Made by a program: the position numbers and the translations under genes
Notes under the pieces: generated by a model
The model's input: the letters and a program-made list of their open reading frames with translations, nothing else
Databases searched by the model: none
What the model was told of the DNA's origin: nothing
Shown: piece after piece, positions 24,433 to 33,309 of the stretch
Layout of the letters: every line of letters starts with the position of its first letter
Numbering within the stretch: position 1 is the first letter of the stretch
From: Pseudescherichia sp031987975
GTDB taxonomy: Bacteria > Pseudomonadota > Gammaproteobacteria > Enterobacterales > Enterobacteriaceae
Reading direction: 5' to 3'
Length of the DNA: 64,000 nt
Assembly (NCBI RefSeq): GCF_031987975.1
Contig: NZ_DALZYX010000003.1
Location: 356,258 to 420,257, forward strand

Positions 24433-25146
24433 ATGGAGATCAGATATCTAAACGACGAGGATTTAGACTTTCTTCGGCACTGCAGCGAAGAGCAGCTGGC
24501 CGAGCTGACTCGTTTACTTACCCATAATGATAAAGGAAAGGCTCGCCTGTCGGGTTCCCTGCAGCGCAATGAGCTGTTCAGGTCGATGGAGGGTCACCCT
24601 GAGCAGCATCGCTGCAACTGGCGGCTGATCGCTGGCGAGCTACAGCATTACGGCGGCGACAGCATCGCCAACAGACTTCGCGGTCATGGCAAGCTCTACC
24701 GCACCATTCTGCTGGACGTGACGAAACGGCTAAAGCTTAAGGCGGATAAAGAGAGCACAACCTTTGAAATTGAGCAGGCGCTGCTGACCCACTTTTTGCG
24801 TAACGCCTGGCAGAAGATGGATGCCGAACAAAAGCAGGAATTTCTGCAGGCGGTCGAGGCAAAAGTGTCTGAGCTTGAAGAGCTGCTGCCGCTGCTGCTT
24901 GAAGATCCCGCCTTGGCGAAAGGTGTCTCTCATCTGCTCTCCAGCCAGCTGGCCCGCATTCTGCGCACCCATGCAGCCATCAGTGTTATCGGTCATGGGC
25001 TGGTACGCGGAGCCGGGCTTGGCGGCCCGGTGGGAGCGGCGTTTAACAGTGTTAAGGCCGTGAGCGGCAGTGCCTATCGGGTCACCATTCCCGCCGTGTT
25101 ACAGATTGCCTGCCTGCGGCGGATGAACGCCGTTGCACAGACCTGA
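24433..25146 (+). CDS. yaaW: YaaW, UPF0174 family protein of unknown function
   Basis: The product has 237 residues, the E. coli YaaW length, with an N-terminal DUF3944 segment (YLNDEDLDFLRHCSEEQLAE) and the conserved FRSMEGHPEQH and GGDSIANRLRGHGK stretches. A hydrophobic glycine-rich segment near residue 190 (GHGLVRGAGLGGPVGAA) might touch a membrane. No activity is known. It is divergent from dnaK and followed by satP, as in E. coli. An opposite-strand frame in E. coli was once called htgA; I do not call it here. Confidence 0.9.
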   Translation: MEIRYLNDEDLDFLRHCSEEQLAELTRLLTHNDKGKARLSGSLQRNELFRSMEGHPEQHRCNWRLIAGELQHYGGDSIANRLRGHGKLYRTILLDVTKRLKLKADKESTTFEIEQALLTHFLRNAWQKMDAEQKQEFLQAVEAKVSELEELLPLLLEDPALAKGVSHLLSSQLARILRTHAAISVIGHGLVRGAGLGGPVGAAFNSVKAVSGSAYRVTIPAVLQIACLRRMNAVAQT

Positions 25147-25224
25147 TCCCCTCTGCCAAAAAATTATTTCATTTCACCCTGTTCAGATCATAGACAGCGT
25201 CATTGCCGCTCATTATGATGCCGC

Positions 25225-25253
25225 GCCCCGCCTTCACTATCCTTTGGCGGGGC
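25225..25253 (+). terminator. Hairpin between yaaW and satP
   Basis: GCCCCGCC and GGCGGGGC pair perfectly around a 13-base loop, about 80 bases past yaaW. CTTTACTTTCACC follows, which is a poor T-run. It may end yaaW transcription or act as a leader element of satP. Confidence 0.5.
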
Positions 25254-25293
25254 CTTTACTTTCACCATTTTTATGATGATTTTTTGGGGATTT

Positions 25294-25860
25294 ATGGGCG
25301 ACACTAAGTTGGCTAATCCGGCTCCGCTGGGCTTAATGGGCTTCGGCATGACCACTATTCTGCTTAACCTGCACAATATTGGCATGTTCCCACTGGATGG
25401 CGTTATCCTGGCAATGGGCATCTTCTACGGCGGCATCGCGCAAATTTTTGCCGGGCTGCTGGAATATAAAAAAGGCAATACCTTTGGCTTAACCGCCTTT
25501 ACCTCTTACGGCTCCTTCTGGCTGACGCTGGTCGCGATCCTGCTTATGCCGAAAATGGGTCTGGCAGAGGCGGCCAACGGCCACTTCCTCGGCGTCTACC
25601 TGGGTATCTGGGGCGTCTTTACCCTGTTTATGTTCTTCGGCACGCTGAAAGGCGCGCGCGTATTGCAGTTCGTGTTCCTGAGCCTGACGGTGCTGTTTGC
25701 GCTGCTGTGCGTGGGACACCTGGCGGATAACGAAAGCATTGTCCACATCGCGGGCTGGGTTGGCCTGGTCTGCGGCGCAAGCGCAATCTATCTGGCAATG
25801 GGTGAAGTGCTGAATGAGCAGTACGGTCGTACCGTATTGCCGATTGGCGAAAGGATCTAA
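25294..25860 (+). CDS. satP: SatP (YaaH), succinate-acetate/proton symporter
   Basis: The start was set at MGDTKLANPAPLGLMG with GGGG upstream, giving 188 residues as in E. coli. It belongs to the AceTr family (GPR1/FUN34/YaaH): the family signature NPAPLGL is at the N-terminus and six membrane segments follow, ending in MGEVLNEQYGRTVLPIG. It imports acetate and succinate with protons. It converges on a transporter gene not present here in E. coli. Confidence 0.95.
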   Translation: MGDTKLANPAPLGLMGFGMTTILLNLHNIGMFPLDGVILAMGIFYGGIAQIFAGLLEYKKGNTFGLTAFTSYGSFWLTLVAILLMPKMGLAEAANGHFLGVYLGIWGVFTLFMFFGTLKGARVLQFVFLSLTVLFALLCVGHLADNESIVHIAGWVGLVCGASAIYLAMGEVLNEQYGRTVLPIGERI

Positions 25861-25865
25861 TGATA

Positions 25866-25896
25866 AAGCCCGGCGGCGCATGCGTTTGCCGGGCTT
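25866..25896. repeat. REP-like palindrome / terminator between satP and the MFS gene
   Basis: AAGCCCGGC and GCCGGGCTT pair perfectly around ggcgcatgcgttt, the REP-like core of this genome. It lies between convergent genes, 5 bases past satP and 6 bases past the MFS gene, and probably ends both transcripts. Confidence 0.72.
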
Positions 25897-25902
25897 AAAC
25901 AC

Positions 25903-27207
25903 TCAAGAATGTTGTAACGACTCTTCTACTACATCATCATAGTTCAGATCCTGCCGCAGCCAGATCCCTAACCCTAATCCCACCAGCGCCAGGGCCAGCA
26001 CGTACCAGGCCGGGGCCAGCGGCGAGACGCCCATCAGCAGGGTGACAGCAATCGGCGTCAGTCCGCCAAAGATGGCGTAAGAGACGTTGTAGGAGAAGGA
26101 GATCCCGGTAAAACGCACTTCGGCCGGAAAGGCCCGCACCATGACGTAGGGCACCGCCCCTACTACCCCGACACCCAGCCCCGCCAGGCCATAGAGTAGA
26201 GAGAGGTACTCCGGGTGCGTACCGGCGAAGTGATAGAAAATACCGCTGGTGCAAGCCAACAGAATGCTACCAACGATAAAGGTTCTGCTCGCCCCGAAGC
26301 GATCGGCCGACAGCCCGGCCAGCAGGCAGCCGATGCAGAGCATGATGGTGGCCACGCTGTTAGCCTGCAGGGTCAGCGCCGGGGCAAGGCCGTACTGCTT
26401 TTGCAGCCACACCGGCGACATCAGGATCACCACCACGATACAGGCGGAGAGCAGCCAGGTGAGCAGCATTGAGATCGCCACCGCCTTCTTATGCTTTACC
26501 ACCACCGCCTTCACCGGCAGCTCCTGGGCCAGGGCTTTACGCTGCTGCATCTCCAGGAAGATCGGCGTCTCCTGCAGCCAGCGGCGCAGGTACATCGCCA
26601 CCAGACCAAACGCGCCGCCGAGCAGGAACGGAATGCGCCAGCCAAATTCGTGCAACATCTCCGGGGTCATGGTGCGATTCACCACCGTGGCAACCACCGA
26701 TCCCAGCAGGATGCCTACGGTCAACCCCGCCGTCAGGGTACCGCAGGCGATGCCGATCCGGCGGGCAGGCACGTGTTCAGCAACAAAAACCCATGCGCCC
26801 GGCACCTCGCCACCGATCGCCGCCCCCTGTAAAAGACGCATGAGCAGCAGGAGCAGCGGCGCGGCAATACCAATGGAGGCATAGGTCGGCAGCAGGCCAA
26901 TCGCCAGCGTTGGCACCGCCATCAGCAAAATGCTCAGGGTAAACATCTTTTTACGCCCAACCAGATCGCCAAAGTGCGCCATGATAATGCCGCCCAGCGG
27001 GCGCGCCAGATAACCTGCGGCAAAGATGCCGAAGGTCTGGACCTGACGCAGCCACTCGGGAATATCTGCCGGGAAGAACAGCGCACCGACAACGGCGGCA
27101 AAGAAGACGAAGATAATGAAATCGTAAAACTCCAGCGCGCCGCCAAGGGCAGCGAGCGAGAGCGTTTTATAATCCTGGCGATTCAGCGGGCGTGCGATTT
27201 CAGACAT
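25903..27207 (-). CDS. MFS transporter, metabolite:H+ symporter (MHS) type
   Basis: The product has 434 residues and about 12 membrane segments. The MHS/sugar-porter signatures are seen: GALEFYDFIIF in TM1, the loop 2-3 motif GDLVGRKKMF, and RLLQGAAIGGEVPGAWVF after TM4, with the VGRKxxF-like repeat GLSADRFGASRTF in the second half. Relatives such as KgtP, ProP and ShiA import carboxylates, proline/betaine or shikimate with protons; the substrate here cannot be told. It is inserted between satP and mog relative to E. coli, next to an acetate/succinate carrier. Confidence 0.85.
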   Translation of the reverse strand: MSEIARPLNRQDYKTLSLAALGGALEFYDFIIFVFFAAVVGALFFPADIPEWLRQVQTFGIFAAGYLARPLGGIIMAHFGDLVGRKKMFTLSILLMAVPTLAIGLLPTYASIGIAAPLLLLLMRLLQGAAIGGEVPGAWVFVAEHVPARRIGIACGTLTAGLTVGILLGSVVATVVNRTMTPEMLHEFGWRIPFLLGGAFGLVAMYLRRWLQETPIFLEMQQRKALAQELPVKAVVVKHKKAVAISMLLTWLLSACIVVVILMSPVWLQKQYGLAPALTLQANSVATIMLCIGCLLAGLSADRFGASRTFIVGSILLACTSGIFYHFAGTHPEYLSLLYGLAGLGVGVVGAVPYVMVRAFPAEVRFTGISFSYNVSYAIFGGLTPIAVTLLMGVSPLAPAWYVLALALVGLGLGIWLRQDLNYDDVVEESLQHS

Positions 27208-27334
27208 AGCGAACTCTGTGCAAAGAGGGGGTGAATGAATATATTTCTACGGCTTATGTAAAGTTAAAATTACTATATCGTAAAAATATCAATACGCCAC
27301 ACCCTGCACGGCTTATACTAAAAAAGCGTTTTTT

Positions 27335-27922
27335 TCAGGAGATTGTTTCACGCCTCGCGCTCTTAGGCCGAAAAGCTGCTACCACGTCTGGATTAGTTTC
27401 CACATAAGGCCCTTCAAGCAGCTGTAAACAATACGGTACGCTGGCAAAGATACCAGGCACAACGACCTTGCCATCACTCTCTTTAACGCCTTCCAGCGTC
27501 TCCTGGATCGATTTCGGCTGGCCCGGCAGATTGAGGATCAGTGCCTGCTTGCGGATCACCCCTACCTGGCGCGACAGGATCGCGGTGGGCACAAAGTGCA
27601 GGCTGATCTGCCGCATCTGCTCCCCAAAGCCCGGCATCTGGCGATCGGCAACGGCAAGCGTCGCGTCGGGCGTGACGTCCCGGCGTGCTGGTCCCGTGCC
27701 GCCGGTGGTCAGGACCAGATGGCAGCTCATCTCATCCACTAGCTCGCACAGCGTCTGCTCAATGATTGCCTGCTCGTCCGGAATAAGACGGGTTTCGATA
27801 GTAAAAGGGGTAGTAAGGGCGGAGGCCAGCCAGGCTTCAAGGGCAGGAATACCTTTATCCTGATAGACGCCGCTGGAGGCGCGGTCGGAGACTGAGACTA
27901 AGCCGATGCGTAATGTATTCAT
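27335..27922 (-). CDS. mog: Mog, molybdopterin adenylyltransferase
   Basis: The start was set at MNTLRIGLVSVSDRAS, giving 195 residues, the E. coli length. The MoaB/Mog fold is marked by TTGGTGPARRDVTPDA, which binds the molybdopterin and ATP, and by LNLPGQPKSI. The enzyme adenylylates molybdopterin before MoeA inserts molybdate. It follows talB on the same strand with about 108 bases between and a weak hairpin there. Confidence 0.96.
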   Translation of the reverse strand: MNTLRIGLVSVSDRASSGVYQDKGIPALEAWLASALTTPFTIETRLIPDEQAIIEQTLCELVDEMSCHLVLTTGGTGPARRDVTPDATLAVADRQMPGFGEQMRQISLHFVPTAILSRQVGVIRKQALILNLPGQPKSIQETLEGVKESDGKVVVPGIFASVPYCLQLLEGPYVETNPDVVAAFRPKSARRETIS

Positions 27923-27999
27923 AGCATTTCCGTTCAAACAATATCGATACGGGAATGATACACGCAGAGAGGAACAACAGACAGGATCGAAAAGGAGTA

Positions 28000-28023
28000 G
28001 CGTGACCGGAGACCCGGCCACGC
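28000..28023 (-). terminator. Possible talB terminator
   Basis: GCGTGACCGG and CCGGCCACGC pair with one mismatch around AGAC just after the talB stop codon. The following tract TACTCCTTTTC is only weakly T-rich, so termination may be partial and mog may be read through. Confidence 0.45.
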
Positions 28024-28030
28024 AGAAGGA

Positions 28031-28984
28031 TTACAGCAGATCGCCGATCATGGTTTCCAGTTTACCCTGGTCAACGGCAAACTTGCGGATACCGTCCGCC
28101 AGCTTGTCTACGGCCATCGGATCCTGGTTATGCTCCCACAGGAACTCGGCTTCGGTGATACGCTCCGGACGCGCTTTCACTTCACCGCTGAAGGAGAGCT
28201 TACGCTCTACCGTACCTTCACTCTCTGCCAGCTCTTTCAGCAGCGCAGGGGCGATAGTCAGGCGGTCACAGCCTGCCAGCTCAATGATTTCACCGACGTT
28301 ACGGAAGCTTGCGCCCATGACGACGGTCTCATAGCCGTGCTGCTTGTAGTATTCATAGATTTCGGTCACGGAGACGACGCCCGGATCTTCAGAGGCCGCG
28401 TACTCTTTCTTGTCGGTATTAGATTTGTACCAGTCAAGGATACGGCCCACGAACGGCGAAATCAGGAACACGCCCGCTTCAGCACAGGCGCGCGCCTGGG
28501 CGAAGGAGAACAGCAGGGTCAGGTTACAGTTGATGCCCTCTTTCTCCAGCTGCTCAGCGGCACGAATGCCCTGCCAGGTGGAGGCCAGCTTGATGAGGAT
28601 ACGATCGTTGCTGATGCCTGCGTCGTTGTAGAGCTTGATCAGGCGCTTGGCTTTGGCAATGGAGCCTTCAGTGTCATAGGAGAGACGTGCGTCTACTTCA
28701 GTAGAGATACGGCCCGGCACCAGCTTGAGGATCTCCAGACCGATGTTCACCGCCAGTTTATCGGAGGCGTCAACGATCTGCTGCGCGCGGTCGCTGCTCT
28801 GGCTTTTTGCCCAAGTCACGGCGTCGTCAATCAGCTTGCGGTATTCGGGGATCTGGGCGGCGTTCAGGATCAGAGAAGGGTTGGTTGTAGCATCCTGCGG
28901 CTGATACAGCTTCATTGCCGCAATGTCTCCAGTGTCGGCCACCACGGTGGTGAACTGACGCAGGGAGGTCAATTTATCCGTCAT
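28031..28984 (-). CDS. talB: TalB, transaldolase
   Basis: The start was set at MTDKLTSLRQFTTVV, giving 317 residues as in E. coli TalB. The Schiff-base lysine is in RILIKLASTWQG (about residue 132), and TTNPSLIL near residue 33 is the other family signature. It transfers a dihydroxyacetone unit between sedoheptulose 7-phosphate and glyceraldehyde 3-phosphate in the pentose phosphate path. It is divergent from yaaJ. Confidence 0.97.
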   Translation of the reverse strand: MTDKLTSLRQFTTVVADTGDIAAMKLYQPQDATTNPSLILNAAQIPEYRKLIDDAVTWAKSQSSDRAQQIVDASDKLAVNIGLEILKLVPGRISTEVDARLSYDTEGSIAKAKRLIKLYNDAGISNDRILIKLASTWQGIRAAEQLEKEGINCNLTLLFSFAQARACAEAGVFLISPFVGRILDWYKSNTDKKEYAASEDPGVVSVTEIYEYYKQHGYETVVMGASFRNVGEIIELAGCDRLTIAPALLKELAESEGTVERKLSFSGEVKARPERITEAEFLWEHNQDPMAVDKLADGIRKFAVDQGKLETMIGDLL

Positions 28985-29177
28985 AATTGCGTTTCTCTTT
29001 AAACAGCGTGTTAGGGGGATGTAACCGGTCTTCCCTGATGATATCACGACGCACTGCCAGCGCAACCGTAGACAGTGCCCTATCCTGGAGTATGGTAAAC
29101 TCGCTCAACAACGCGTAGCGCCGCCTGAAAATGGCAGCGTTTACACTAGCTTAGCGGCATGAACAAGAGGAATGTGA

Positions 29178-30608
29178 ATGCCAGATTTTTTCCTGTTTAT
29201 CAATGAAATACTCTGGGGTTCGGTGATGATCTACCTGCTTATTGGGGCAGGGATCTGGTTTACCGTACGTACGGGATTTATTCAGTTTCGCTATCTTCGC
29301 CACGTCGGCAAAAGTCTGAAAAACAGCGTGACGCCCCAGCCTGGCGGGCTGACCTCGTTCCAGGCGCTCTGTATCAGCCTCGCTGCCCGCGTCGGCAGCG
29401 GCAACCTGGCGGGCGTGGCGCTGGCGGTCTCCGCTGGCGGGCCGGGCGCAGTGTTCTGGATGTGGGTCTCCGCGCTGATCGGCATGGCGACCGCCTTTGC
29501 CGAATGCGCGCTGGCACAGCTCTATAAAGAGCGTGACGAGCATAACCAGTTTCGCGGCGGCCCCGCCTGGTACATCACTCGCGGTCTGGGCATGCGCTGG
29601 ATGGGCATTGTATTCGCCCTCTTCCTGCTGCTGATCTATGGCCTTATTTTCAACACCGTCCAGTCCAACGCTGTGGCTCATGCCCTGCGCTACGCCTGGG
29701 GAATACCGGAGCTGCTCAGCGGCATACTTTTAGCAATCACTACCCTGCTGCTAATTATGCGCGGCATTCGTGACGTCGCCCGAATAATGCAGTGGTTGGT
29801 TCCGGCTATGACGCTGGTGTGGGTGCTCGCCAGCCTGCTGATCAGCGCCTGGCACGTTGAACAGCTGCCCGGCATCGTCAACGCCATCTTCCGCTGCGCC
29901 TTCGGCTGGCACGAGGCGGCAGCGGGCGCGCTCGGCTACACCGTCAGCCAGGCGCTGACCAGCGGCTTTCAGCGTGGCATGATGTCGAACGAGGCGGGCA
30001 TGGGCACGACCCCCAATGCGGCGGCGGCGGCGGCATCCTGGCCTCCGCACCCAGCCGCGCAGGGGATTGTGCAGATGATTGGTGTTTTTACCGATACCAT
30101 CATCGTCTGTACCGCCAGCGCGCTCATCGTCCTGCTGGCCAACAAGTCGGCGGTCCCTACCACGCTAAACGGTATTGAGCTGGTGCAGCTGGCGATGGTC
30201 TCTCTGACCGGCAGCTGGGCCGCCGGATTTGTCGCCGTGATCACCCTGCTGTTTGCCATCACCACCATCGTGGTGAACTACATCTATGCCGAAAACAACC
30301 TGATCTTTCTGCGCCTGCACAATGCACGTAACCTCTGGCTGCTGCGTGTCGGTACGCTGCTGATGGTGATAACCGGATCGCTGCTCAGCCTGCCGATGGT
30401 CTGGCAGCTGGCGGACGTGATAATGGCGCTGATGGCGATTGTTAACCTCAGCGCCATCCTGCTGCTGTCGCCGGTGGTGCGCATCATCGCCAATGACTAT
30501 CTGCGCCAGCGCAGGCTGGGGGTACGGCCGGTGTTTAACCCTCAACGCTACCCGGAGATCCAACGTCAGCTGGCTCCCGGCGCGTGGGATAACCTACAGG
30601 ACCGTTAG
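29178..30608 (+). CDS. yaaJ: YaaJ, AGCS-family sodium:alanine/glycine symporter homologue
   Basis: The product has 476 residues, the E. coli YaaJ length, with about 11 membrane segments. The family signature is visible in FQALCISLAARVGSGNLAGV (about residue 62) and in FQRGMMSNEAGMGTTPNAAA (about 270). It is predicted to import an amino acid such as alanine or glycine with Na+; no experiment on YaaJ itself is known to me. It is divergent from talB and followed by yaaA. Confidence 0.94.
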   Translation: MPDFFLFINEILWGSVMIYLLIGAGIWFTVRTGFIQFRYLRHVGKSLKNSVTPQPGGLTSFQALCISLAARVGSGNLAGVALAVSAGGPGAVFWMWVSALIGMATAFAECALAQLYKERDEHNQFRGGPAWYITRGLGMRWMGIVFALFLLLIYGLIFNTVQSNAVAHALRYAWGIPELLSGILLAITTLLLIMRGIRDVARIMQWLVPAMTLVWVLASLLISAWHVEQLPGIVNAIFRCAFGWHEAAAGALGYTVSQALTSGFQRGMMSNEAGMGTTPNAAAAAASWPPHPAAQGIVQMIGVFTDTIIVCTASALIVLLANKSAVPTTLNGIELVQLAMVSLTGSWAAGFVAVITLLFAITTIVVNYIYAENNLIFLRLHNARNLWLLRVGTLLMVITGSLLSLPMVWQLADVIMALMAIVNLSAILLLSPVVRIIANDYLRQRRLGVRPVFNPQRYPEIQRQLAPGAWDNLQDR

Positions 30609-30702
30609 GATGGCAATCACAACTATCGATCAACGCAGGCGCTTTTTTTGCTAAAGTCCGTTTTTTGCCAAAGTCTGCGCAAATTTTCCCAGAGGAGTGG
30701 AC

Positions 30703-31476
30703 ATGCTGATCCTGATCTCTCCGGCCAAGACGCTGGATTACCAAAGCCCGCTGGCAACCCAGCGCTATACGCAGCCGGTGCTGCTGGACCATTCCCAGCA
30801 GCTGATTGACGTTGCCCGCCAGCTCTCCGCGCCGCAAATCAAAACCCTGATGGGCATCAGCGATAAGCTGGCCGATCTTAATGCGACCCGCTTTCACGAC
30901 TGGCAGCCGGACTTCACCCCTGACAATGCACGTCAGGCAATTCTGGCCTTTAAGGGCGATGTCTATGCCGGTATGCAGGCTGAGACCTTCAGCGACGACG
31001 ATTTTACCTTCGCCCAGCAGCACCTGCGGATGCTCTCAGGTCTCTACGGCGTGCTGCGTCCGCTCGACCTGATGCAGCCCTACCGTCTGGAGATGGGTAT
31101 TCGCCTGCAAAATCCGAAAGGCAGCGATCTCTATCAGTTCTGGGGGGACACGATTACTCAAACGCTCAACGAGGCGCTGGCGGCTCAGGGGGATAACATT
31201 ATCGTTAACCTGGCCTCGGATGAGTATTTCCGGGCGGTGAAGCCGAAGCAGCTCGACGGCGAGATCGTCAAGCCAGTCTTCCTTGATGAGAAAAACGGCA
31301 CCTTTAAGGTGATCAGTTTCTATGCCAAGAAAGCGCGCGGGCTAATGAGCCGCTACATTATTGAAAACCGCCTGACCACGCCGGAGCAGCTCAAGGCGTT
31401 TGATGTGGATGGCTACGTCTTTGATGAAGAGACGTCGAAAAAGAACGAGCTGGTCTTTAAGCGTCGCGAGCGCTAA
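30703..31476 (+). CDS. yaaA: YaaA, peroxide-stress protein (UPF0246)
   Basis: The start was set at the ATG of MLILISPAKTLDY, five bases after GAGGAG; a GTG two codons earlier lies within the ribosome-binding spacing. The length is 257 residues. The family signatures SPAKTLDY, LSGLYGVLRPLDLMQPYRLE and SFYAKKARGLM are present. In E. coli YaaA is induced by OxyR and lowers free iron during hydrogen peroxide stress; its fold binds DNA. It converges on yaaX. Confidence 0.95.
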   Translation: MLILISPAKTLDYQSPLATQRYTQPVLLDHSQQLIDVARQLSAPQIKTLMGISDKLADLNATRFHDWQPDFTPDNARQAILAFKGDVYAGMQAETFSDDDFTFAQQHLRMLSGLYGVLRPLDLMQPYRLEMGIRLQNPKGSDLYQFWGDTITQTLNEALAAQGDNIIVNLASDEYFRAVKPKQLDGEIVKPVFLDEKNGTFKVISFYAKKARGLMSRYIIENRLTTPEQLKAFDVDGYVFDEETSKKNELVFKRRER

Positions 31477-31499
31477 GCGCGCCCGCGTCGCAGCTGTTA

Positions 31500-31793
31500 T
31501 CAGTGATGGTGACGGTCTGGGCCATGGCCCAGATGGCGGCCGTTATCGTGATGAAAGTCACGACGGTCCGGACGATGCGGCTGCCAGCGGTTCTCTCGCC
31601 ACTCGTAGTGCTTTTTCCAGTAGCCGTGGTCACGCCAGTGGCCGCCGTCCCAGTAGTTACCGCTGTTGTCGCGATCGCCAATCTGCAGTTTCACCGACGG
31701 CAGTAGGGTAAGCTCTGCTGCCTGAGCCGCCATCGGAGCAACGGCCAGCATGGAGAGGGCGAGGATCAGAGGTTTTAAAATGGGCTTCAACAT
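31500..31793 (-). CDS. yaaX: YaaX, DUF2502 small exported protein
   Basis: The product has 97 residues with a signal peptide ending in AAQA (cleavage near residue 25). The mature part has the DUF2502 pattern VKLQIGDRDNSGNYWDGGHW followed by RDHGYWKKHYEWRENRW, then a His/Asp/Arg-rich tail ending HHH, which could bind metal. AAGGAG stands before the ATG. E. coli YaaX is of unknown function; its relative YpeC is similar. It lies beyond thrC, transcribed in the same direction. Confidence 0.88.
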   Translation of the reverse strand: MLKPILKPLILALSMLAVAPMAAQAAELTLLPSVKLQIGDRDNSGNYWDGGHWRDHGYWKKHYEWRENRWQPHRPDRRDFHHDNGRHLGHGPDRHHH

Positions 31794-31965
31794 GGGTAAC
31801 TCCTTACTTCTTTTTTTGGCCCGTTGTGGGCTGATGTAAGAAGATTACGTAATTCGTTATCGCGTTGTTATTCTCTGCAATCCTAATCTGTAAGTTACCG
31901 CATTTATTGGGAATTTCTGCTTTTTCTCTGCAATATTTCTCCTTTTTTCCTACACATTTGAATGT

Positions 31966-32003
31966 AAAAAAGCCCGGTGGCGGCGACGCCTTACCGGGCC
32001 TAC
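31966..32003 (-). terminator. thr operon terminator, REP-like
   Basis: GCCCGGT and ACCGGGC enclose ggcggcgacgcctt and on the minus strand the stem is followed by TTTTTTACATTC. It is 17 bases past thrC. The core and flanking CCTAC are those of the REP-like family of this window, here combined with a T-run. Confidence 0.8.
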
Positions 32004-32019
32004 AGGATGGGAGATACGC

Positions 32020-33306
32020 TTACGCTTTTTGCATCATCAGCTCGCGCAGGGCGGCGAAGTCAGCCGGCAGGCTGTGGGAGAGCAGCGGCAGATCCGCACG
32101 CTCCGCCAGCGCGGCGGGCAGATCCAGCGTATCGCCAAGGATCGCTTCGACGCTCTCTTTAAACTTCGCCGGATGTGCAGTACCGAGGAACAGGCCGTAC
32201 TCGCCCGGATTCAGCTGGTCGCGCAGCGCGCGGTAGGCCACCGCCGCGTGCGGCTCGGAGAGGTATCCCTTCTCTTTCAGCTCCAGCATGGTGGCTTTGG
32301 TCACGTCGTCATCGATGGCAGCATAGCCCAGTTCGTTCAGACGCCAGATCTTACGGCGGAACAGCTCCTCCACGCGCGGCCAGTTGTTCGGCTGGCTGAC
32401 ATCCATGGCGTTGGAGAGGGTCGCCAGGGTCGCGTTCGGGCTCCACTCTCCTGCTTTCAGGAAGCGCGGCACGGTGTCGTTGGCGTTGGTGGCGGCAATA
32501 AAGCGCTTCACCGGCAGGCCCAGCGATTTTGCCAGCAGGCCAGCGGTGAGATCGCCAAAGTTACCGCTCGGTACGGAGATCACCAGCTGGTTACGCGCTT
32601 CCTGTGGCAGCTGCGCTACCGCTTCGAAGTAGTAGCAAATCTGCGCCAGCAGGCGGCTGATGTTGATCGAGTTTGCCGAGTTCAACCCTAGCTTCTGCTT
32701 CAGCTCTTCATCATCAAAGGCTTGCTTGACCAGCGCCTGGCAGGCGTCAAAATCGCCGTCGATAGCGACCGTCTCGATGTTGCCACCCAGGGTGCAGAAC
32801 AGTTTCTCCTGCAGCGGGCTGATTTTACCCTGCGGATAGAGGATCACCACGCGCACGTTTTTCAGGCCGTAGAAGGCGTGAGCCACGGCTGCGCCGGTAT
32901 CACCGGAGGTCGCGGTGAGAATAGTCACCGGCTTATCGCCGCTGATATGGGTCAGCATCTGCGCCATAAAGCGGCCGCCGAAGTCTTTAAACGCCAGCGT
33001 CGGACCGTGGAACAGTTCCAGGCAGCCGATGTCATCTTCAACTTTGCTCACCGGTGCCGGGAAGGTAAACGCCGTGCGCACGCGCTCTTCCAGCAGCTCC
33101 TGCGGGATCTCATCCCCAATAAAGGCTGCCAGGATCTTTGCGCTACGGCTGACGAAATCCTGCTCCAGCATCTCGTCGATTTCAGTCAGGTTAAACTCGG
33201 GCAGATCGTGCGGGAAGAAAAGTCCCTGCTGTTTGCCCAGCCCCTGCGTTACCGCCTGGGCAAAGGAGACCTGCTCGTTGTGATCTTTAAGGTTGTAGAG
33301 TTTCAT
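32020..33306 (-). CDS. thrC: ThrC, threonine synthase
   Basis: The product has 428 residues, as in E. coli. The PLP lysine is in GPTLAFKDFGGRF (about residue 107), and the phosphate-binding loop ATSGDTGAAV follows. The enzyme turns O-phosphohomoserine into threonine. It begins 3 bases after thrB and closes the thrLABC operon. Confidence 0.98.
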   Translation of the reverse strand: MKLYNLKDHNEQVSFAQAVTQGLGKQQGLFFPHDLPEFNLTEIDEMLEQDFVSRSAKILAAFIGDEIPQELLEERVRTAFTFPAPVSKVEDDIGCLELFHGPTLAFKDFGGRFMAQMLTHISGDKPVTILTATSGDTGAAVAHAFYGLKNVRVVILYPQGKISPLQEKLFCTLGGNIETVAIDGDFDACQALVKQAFDDEELKQKLGLNSANSINISRLLAQICYYFEAVAQLPQEARNQLVISVPSGNFGDLTAGLLAKSLGLPVKRFIAATNANDTVPRFLKAGEWSPNATLATLSNAMDVSQPNNWPRVEELFRRKIWRLNELGYAAIDDDVTKATMLELKEKGYLSEPHAAVAYRALRDQLNPGEYGLFLGTAHPAKFKESVEAILGDTLDLPAALAERADLPLLSHSLPADFAALRELMMQKA

Positions 33307-33309
33307 TAA

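Noticed and set aside
24730..24996. Frame antisense to yaaW, at the place of the old htgA (htpY) gene
   Set aside because: The htgA call in E. coli rests on weak evidence and the frame here is not clearly the same protein; no promoter or ribosome-binding site is seen.
27316..27334. A-run and T-run (AAAAAAGCGTTTTTTT) just after mog, as a terminator
   Set aside because: The stem would be of A-T pairs only with a GC centre too small for a loop, so it is not a convincing intrinsic terminator.
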